From Anaerolineales bacterium (GTDB taxonomy: Bacteria > Chloroflexota > Anaerolineae > E26-bin7): a stretch of 44,530 bases of DNA. Below are positions 40,126 to 44,530 of this stretch, one piece after another. Where the stretch lies: contig SOHZ01000615.1 of NCBI GenBank assembly GCA_004377365.1, forward strand, positions 1 through 44,530. Reading direction: 5' to 3'. Every line of letters begins with the position of its first letter. The stretch's first letter is position 1. The notes below the pieces were generated by a model. That model saw only the letters and a list, made by a program, of their open reading frames with translations. It searched no databases and had not been told where the DNA came from. Made by a program: the position numbers and the translations under genes.

Positions 40126-40971
40126 ATGACACTTAAGCAAAGAATCGGGGCGGCTATCCCATACGTGCTCCTGGTCATCACCGTCCTGCCCATCGTCGTG
40201 GGCTATTTCTGGCTGCTGCTCAGTTCCTTTTCGGCCCGCACGGAGGGGTTATTGCCGGTGGGCGGCCTGGCTCTGGAGAACTGGAGCTTCCTGCGAGAGC
40301 CGCCCTTCGGCCTCGGGTATCCCAGCATCTGGCGGGTGACCTTCAACACCTTCGTGGTCGCCATCTCGATGACCATCGCCGTGGTTCTGGTTTCGTCGCT
40401 GGCCGGCTATGCGCTTTCGCGCTTGAACTTTCCGGGGCGTAAGCAATTTCTCTCGCTGACGCTGATCCTGCACGCCTTCCCCAGCGTGACCCTGCTCATC
40501 GGCATCTACTTTGTGTTGCGCGCCCTCAAACTGTACAACACGCTCCTGGGCGTCGGCCTGGTGATGATCGGCTTCGAGTTGCCGTTCGGTATCTGGCTGA
40601 TGAAAGGCTTCTTCGACAACGTCTCCTGGGACATGGAACGGGCCGCGCTGATTGACGGCGCTTCGCGCCTCCGCGTGTGGGGAGAGATCATCCTGCCCAC
40701 CATCAAGCCGGGCCTTGCGGCGCTGGCCATCTTTGCCTTCATCTCTGGCTGGAACGCCTGGCTGATACCCAAAACCTTTACCATCGGCGCTGGACAACAG
40801 GCTACCCTCTCTGTCTACCTGAATAACTTTCTGGGCGAGACGGTGGCTGTCCAATGGGGGGCGGTCACGGCGGTGGGGCTGTTCCAGCTCATCCCGGTGG
40901 CCATCTTTTTCATCTTTACCCAGGACCTGCTGTTGAGCATCTACGCCGGCGGGGCCAAGGGTGGCACGTAA
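40126..40971 (+). CDS. Carbohydrate ABC permease, MalG-like
   Basis: A 281-residue membrane subunit pairing with the MalF-like protein. It has six predicted helices and the EAA-loop sequence MERAALIDGASRLRVWGEII, then LPTIKPGLAALAIFAFISGW. MalG-type features include LAGYALSRLNFPGRKQFLSL and PFGIWLMKGFFDN. ATG 40126 has AAAGGAGAG 7-8 bases upstream. It lies 18 bases after the MalF-like gene. Confidence 0.93.
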   Translation: MTLKQRIGAAIPYVLLVITVLPIVVGYFWLLLSSFSARTEGLLPVGGLALENWSFLREPPFGLGYPSIWRVTFNTFVVAISMTIAVVLVSSLAGYALSRLNFPGRKQFLSLTLILHAFPSVTLLIGIYFVLRALKLYNTLLGVGLVMIGFELPFGIWLMKGFFDNVSWDMERAALIDGASRLRVWGEIILPTIKPGLAALAIFAFISGWNAWLIPKTFTIGAGQQATLSVYLNNFLGETVAVQWGAVTAVGLFQLIPVAIFFIFTQDLLLSIYAGGAKGGT

Positions 40972-41034
40972 TTGGGATTGCGGATTGGGGCTCCCATAGC
41001 CCTGACGGAATACGCAATACACGAGGAGAGAATT

Positions 41035-42111
41035 ATGAAAGTGAAACTTGAAAGCCTGAGCAAGCGCTGGGGCAAAGTCGTCGGCGCCGACCACATCAAT
41101 CTGGACATCGGCGACGGCGAGTTCGTGGCCTTCCTGGGCCCCTCCGGCTGCGGGAAAACCACCACGCTGCTGATGGTGGCTGGAATCTACAAGCCCACCG
41201 AGGGCAATATCCGTTTCGACGAACGGATCGTCAACTATGTAGCGCCCAAAGATCGCAACATCGGCATGGTCTTTCAGAGCTACGCCCTCTATCCTCACAT
41301 GACCGTCTTCCAGAACATCAGCTACCCGCTCAAGCTCAAGAAAACCCCGAAAGGGGAGATGCAGGAGCGGGCGCAGCGGGTGGCCGACATGATGGGCATC
41401 GGCCACCTGATGGACCGCAAGCCGGCCCAACTCTCCGGCGGCCAGCAGCAGCGCGTGGCCCTGGGCCGGGCGCTGGTCAAAGAGCCCCAGTTGCTGCTGT
41501 TCGACGAGCCGCTCTCCAACCTGGACGCCCGCCTGCGCCTGAGCATGCGCGGTGAGATCAAACGCCTGCAAATGGAATTGGGCATCACCTCCATCTACGT
41601 CACCCACGACCAGGTGGAGGCCATGACCATGGCTGACCGCGTGGCCGTCATGAAAGAAGGCCAGCTCCAGGCCTACAGCCCGCCGGATGAGCTGTACGAC
41701 CAGCCGCGCACCTTCTTCGTCGCCAGCTTTGTGGGCAATCCACCCATGAACTTTGTGGACGTGGAAGTGGTCCGCGAGAACGGCGACTACCACGCCCGCC
41801 GCGAAGGCTTCGACGTGGTGGTGCCAGCCGACCGGGGCGAGAAGGCCGCCGGCAAAGGCAACATCATCCTGGGCATCCGTCCTGAAGACATAACCATCGC
41901 CGACACGGGCATCTCTGGCGAAATCTATGTCGTCGAGCCGCTGGGCCGCGATGATCTGATTGACGTGCGCATCGGTGAGGCCGGCGTCCACGTGCTGGCC
42001 GATCCCACGCTGGGCTTGAGAATGAGCCAAACCGTGAGGCTCAACTTTAACACCCACAAGGTGCAGTTCTTCGATCCACAGACGGAAAAGTCGCTGCTCT
42101 GGACGGACTGA
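41035..42111 (+). CDS. Carbohydrate ABC transporter ATP-binding protein (MsmX/UgpC-like)
   Basis: A 358-residue ATPase driving the upstream permease pair. Walker A GPSGCGKT (35-42), Q-loop [11 protein letters not shown] (~79-89), signature LSGGQ (133-137), Walker B LLLFDEP (153-159) and switch His191 ([13 protein letters not shown]). The C-terminal ~120 residues are the OB/TOBE regulatory domain ([18 protein letters not shown]). ATG 41035 is chosen because GAGGAGAG lies upstream; an earlier in-frame ATG at 40972 would read through that site. Such ATPases can serve several permeases. Confidence 0.94.
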   Translation: MKVKLESLSKRWGKVVGADHINLDIGDGEFVAFLGPSGCGKTTTLLMVAGIYKPTEGNIRFDERIVNYVAPKDRNIGMVFQSYALYPHMTVFQNISYPLKLKKTPKGEMQERAQRVADMMGIGHLMDRKPAQLSGGQQQRVALGRALVKEPQLLLFDEPLSNLDARLRLSMRGEIKRLQMELGITSIYVTHDQVEAMTMADRVAVMKEGQLQAYSPPDELYDQPRTFFVASFVGNPPMNFVDVEVVRENGDYHARREGFDVVVPADRGEKAAGKGNIILGIRPEDITIADTGISGEIYVVEPLGRDDLIDVRIGEAGVHVLADPTLGLRMSQTVRLNFNTHKVQFFDPQTEKSLLWTD

Positions 42112-42190
42112 ACCCATCCATCATACCCGTCCGGGCACTTCGGCAAAGCCCTGTCAAGCACCCAAAACATACTCGCTTTGCCGAGGTGTT

Positions 42191-43438
42191 GTGCTGTATC
42201 AGTCGAAGGAGGCAGAGCCAATAGGTCCACAGTGCAAGGGCCAGAGCAACTCCCAGAAAGGGAATATCCAGGTCCTGGCGGCTATCACCTTTCTGGGGGG
42301 CATACGGTTGAGCATGGTGCTGGCGGTCTGGCAGCCCTTCGCCCTGAGCCTGGGGGCATCAATGCCCGTTCTGGGCTTGCTGGAAAGCCTGGGAGGCAGG
42401 ATGGGGCTGGCGACCGGCCTTATCCAGCCTTTGGGAGGTCGGTTGTCGGATCATGTGGGGAGAAAGCCCCTCCTCGCTCTTGCCAGCTTGATGGCTGTGC
42501 TGGGTCTCTCCTTCTACGTCCTGGCAGCAATGTTTGGCGATTGGCGACTCTTGATCCCGGGGACGATCCTCATTGGACTGGCGGCCATCTCCATCCCGGC
42601 CAAGGATGCGATGACCGCCGAATCTGTGAAAAGCGACGAGAGGGGGATGGCCTACAGTGCCATCATGTTCTTCGTTGCCGTATCAGGCATCTTCGCCGCC
42701 ACTCTGGGAGGCTTCATCGCCGATAGGTGCGGTTATCCGGCAGTCTTCCTGCTCTGTATCGCTGGCGAAGTTCTGGCCCTGCTGTTGGTCATCTCTTTCC
42801 TGAGAGAGACCTTCAGCCGGGGACGCAGCTCGCTTCGTCCGGGAAGGTTCAGGAGGGGGTGGGCGAGGCTTGTTGTCCCCCCCAGAGGGCTGTGGGGCTT
42901 CTACGCAGCCATGGTGGCCGATGCCTTCGTGGGGGGACTGGGCTCTGCTATCCTCTTTGGGCTCTTGAGCAAGACCTATCACTTTACGACCTCCCAATTG
43001 GGGATTATGTCCAGTGCCTTCTTCACCTCGTGGGCCCTCTCGCAGTTGCCCATAGGCAAGCTCGTTGACAGGTATGGATGTAAGCGGTTTATCATCATCT
43101 CGAAGCTCATAGACATTGTTGTCATCGCCGGTTGGCTGACCTTCACCAGTTTCAAAGCCTTCATTCTCTTGTATCTCCTTTATGGTCTTATTCCCCCTAT
43201 CTGGACCCCGGCTACGCTCACCCTGCTCATGGGTAGCATCTCGGAGGAGGAGCGCGCCGAGGCCAGAGGCAGACTCTCCGCCCTCACCATGTTGGTAAGG
43301 TTTCCCGCCCCCTTTATCGGCGGATTGCTCTACGAGCGAGTGGGGTTTCGAGGGCCCATAGTGGCTAACCTGGTGGGGGCCACGGCCGCATTGATGCTCA
43401 TATTCTTACTGGTGCGAGAGCCCGCCGGAGGGGCGTGA
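42191..43438 (+). CDS. MFS transporter
   Basis: A 415-residue membrane protein with 12 expected helices in two halves. Motif A (GGRLSDHVGRKPLL, ~82-95) lies in the loop between helices 2 and 3, and a related motif (GKLVDRYGCKRFII) starts the second half. A central cytoplasmic loop is Arg-rich (RGRSSLRPGRFRRGWARL). It is similar to drug/metabolite exporters of the major facilitator superfamily. Start GTG 42191 follows CGAGGTG. It lies 79 bases downstream of the ABC ATPase and is perhaps in the same transcript. The substrate is unknown. Confidence 0.88.
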   Translation: MLYQSKEAEPIGPQCKGQSNSQKGNIQVLAAITFLGGIRLSMVLAVWQPFALSLGASMPVLGLLESLGGRMGLATGLIQPLGGRLSDHVGRKPLLALASLMAVLGLSFYVLAAMFGDWRLLIPGTILIGLAAISIPAKDAMTAESVKSDERGMAYSAIMFFVAVSGIFAATLGGFIADRCGYPAVFLLCIAGEVLALLLVISFLRETFSRGRSSLRPGRFRRGWARLVVPPRGLWGFYAAMVADAFVGGLGSAILFGLLSKTYHFTTSQLGIMSSAFFTSWALSQLPIGKLVDRYGCKRFIIISKLIDIVVIAGWLTFTSFKAFILLYLLYGLIPPIWTPATLTLLMGSISEEERAEARGRLSALTMLVRFPAPFIGGLLYERVGFRGPIVANLVGATAALMLIFLLVREPAGGA

Positions 43439-43550
43439 GCCCGTTTCTGCGTTACAACTTCTACCCCAAGTAGGAATAGCCTGGGGAGAAGCAGCGAATC
43501 GCTTCCTACATGTTGAGCTTGCCTACCCCCTCAGGTCGAAGCAGGCTTGG

Positions 43551-44429
43551 GTGTCCTTTTCATTTCAGAGGAGGCACACTATTTCACATCTCGACTCATT
43601 GCGCGACTTTGACCGCGCCCGGCGCAAAGCGTTCATCCAACAGATATTGAGCCTCATCACCGGCCAGTCTCAAGACTTGCTGTCCTTTGAGGAGGTGCAG
43701 AAGAGATTACGCTTGCGCAATCGTAACTATCGGGGATTGCAGCAAGTTCCCCTCGACCGGATCGTGGGCAGTGTGGGGCGCTACCGAGACTTCACGCGAA
43801 CTTTCCTGCCTCGTGGCGGCGGGCTGCGCGAGCGCTGGGCGGCCGTCGAGGACCGGGTGAAAGAGGGGGGACTGCCCCCGGTCGAACTCTTCCTGGTGGG
43901 CGACGTCTACTTCGTGCGCGACGGCAACCACCGCGTCTCCATCGCCCGCACTCAGGGCGCTCCCACTATCGAGGCCTACGTGTGGGAGTATCCAAGTCGG
44001 GTGCCCCTCGGCCCCGATGTAGACCCGGACGACCTGTTTATCAAGCAAGGCTACGTGGAATTCCTGGAGCAGACCCACCTCGACAAGCTCCGGCCCGCCC
44101 AGAATATCGAGCCCATCGCGCCGGGGGGCTACCGCGAGTTGCTGGAGCACATCGCCGTCCATCGCTACTTCATGGACCGGGAGCGGGGAGGAGAAATGTC
44201 CTACGAAGAGGCGGTCGTCAGTTGGTATGACAACGTCTACTGCCCGGTCGTCGAGGCTATACGTGCTCACTCCGTCCTGCAACGCTTCCCCGGCCGCACC
44301 GAAGCCGACCTTTACATCTGGGTATCACGCTATCAGTATGAGCTGAGCCGGCGCTACGGCCGGAGCGTCTCGGCCGAGGTGGCTGTGGACGCCTGGGCCG
44401 AGCGACGCCCACCGCTGGAGCAACTCTGA
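43551..44429 (+). CDS. ParB/Srx-fold protein of unknown role
   Basis: A 292-residue protein with a ParB-like core: VPLDRIVGSVGRYRDFTRTF, LPPVELFLVGDVYFVRDGNH and RVSIARTQGAPTIEAYVWEY. The GNHR motif corresponds to the phosphate-binding GxHR of ParB/sulfiredoxin folds. The C-terminal part (RYFMDRERGGEMSYEEAVVS, then WYDNVYCPVVEAIR) is helical. The start is uncertain: GTG 43551 gives a reading that translates a good ribosome site (AGAGGAGG, 43567-43574), which instead points to ATT at 43581 as a rare start. Neighbours give no clear function. Confidence 0.7.
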   Translation: MSFSFQRRHTISHLDSLRDFDRARRKAFIQQILSLITGQSQDLLSFEEVQKRLRLRNRNYRGLQQVPLDRIVGSVGRYRDFTRTFLPRGGGLRERWAAVEDRVKEGGLPPVELFLVGDVYFVRDGNHRVSIARTQGAPTIEAYVWEYPSRVPLGPDVDPDDLFIKQGYVEFLEQTHLDKLRPAQNIEPIAPGGYRELLEHIAVHRYFMDRERGGEMSYEEAVVSWYDNVYCPVVEAIRAHSVLQRFPGRTEADLYIWVSRYQYELSRRYGRSVSAEVAVDAWAERRPPLEQL

Positions 44430-44530
44430 CCGACGAAAAGAGCCTGAACTTGACTCCTGTTGACATCCTGATGATCGGTTCACTACCGGACACTTTTCTA
44501 AAGGGTTGACTCATGGTATACTCTAGCTCC
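44430..44530. other. Window end without a gene
   Basis: No gene is seen in the last 100 bases. TTGACT (44506-44511) and TATACT (44515-44520) are promoter-like boxes but too close to each other to form one promoter; either could belong to a promoter that continues beyond the window. Confidence 0.3.

Noticed and set aside
40249-42117. 622-codon open frame on the minus strand
   Set aside because: It is antisense to the MalG-like and ATPase genes, which have full family motifs. The protein is His/Gln/Val-rich without domains, as expected from GC-rich antisense frames.
44506-44520. TTGACT and TATACT as one promoter
   Set aside because: The spacer is only 3 bases, so they cannot serve as a -35/-10 pair.
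1-44530. CRISPR array, tRNA, rRNA, integrase or insertion-sequence transposase
   Set aside because: No regular spacer-repeat array, cloverleaf, rRNA segment or transposase motif was recognised on either strand by reading; this was not tested with a program.

Overview
The window (44.5 kb, GC-rich) looks like a chromosomal piece of an uncultured anaerobic bacterium, most likely a Chloroflexota of Anaerolineae type. This is an inference from three things: lipoproteins with a Val/Glu-repeat tether and a Thr-Pro 'TPTP' stalk, a MetF-MetV-Hdr methylene-tetrahydrofolate reductase cluster of the kind tied to the Wood-Ljungdahl pathway, and several sugar/nucleoside ABC systems. No rRNA, tRNA or CRISPR array was seen.

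Layout. (1) 1-7538, plus strand: a BMP/nucleoside-type ABC importer. It has a binding protein with tandem BMP domains (cut by the window edge), an RbsA/NupO-like double ATPase and two permeases. A PD-(D/E)XK nuclease-like gene and a small antitoxin-like gene interrupt the operon. (2) 7688-12739, minus strand: a fatty-acid/phospholipid module of a winged-helix regulator, a DegV (FakB-like) protein, a HAD phosphatase, a decayed second DegV tail, PlsX and FabF. (3) 12962-19436, plus strand: a second FabF that shares a divergent promoter region with the regulator, an anchored surface protein, peptidyl-tRNA hydrolase and Mfd, closed by a perfect terminator. (4) 35100 down to 19484, minus strand: a ~15.6 kb apparent operon for an electron-transfer/methylene-H4folate reductase complex. 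In order of transcription it holds HdrA, two unknown genes (one a glycine-zipper membrane protein), MvhD (Cys form), a giant HdrA with an embedded GltD-like NAD(P)H module, a three-gene toxin-antitoxin-like cassette, a second MvhD interrupted by an in-frame TGA (predicted selenocysteine), MetV, MetF and an HdrC-HdrB fusion. (5) 35448-44429, plus strand: a PHP phosphoesterase fused to an AlbA_2-type domain, a complete carbohydrate ABC importer (lipoprotein, MalF-like, MalG-like, MsmX/UgpC-like ATPase), an MFS exporter and a ParB-fold protein.

How it works together. The Hdr/MvhD/MetFV set matches the subunit list of the Moorella thermoacetica MetFV-HdrABC-MvhD complex. Here it has two HdrA and two MvhD proteins, and one HdrA carries a GltD domain, which suggests NAD(P)H entry and a possible electron-bifurcating reduction of methylene-H4folate.

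The strongest new observation is the selenocysteine reading of the MvhD at 22794-23225. The TGA falls exactly on a cysteine of the paralogue at 29095-29532, the downstream frame codes for the conserved C-terminal half, and a perfect stem-loop of bacterial SECIS type starts 15 nt after the TGA. Next are the cassette in which one DUF2283-DUF433 fused antitoxin-like protein lies between two different toxin-like genes, and the two unknown genes embedded in the same operon. Several families of short palindromic or tandem repeats are scattered through the window, two of them inserted in frame in genes.
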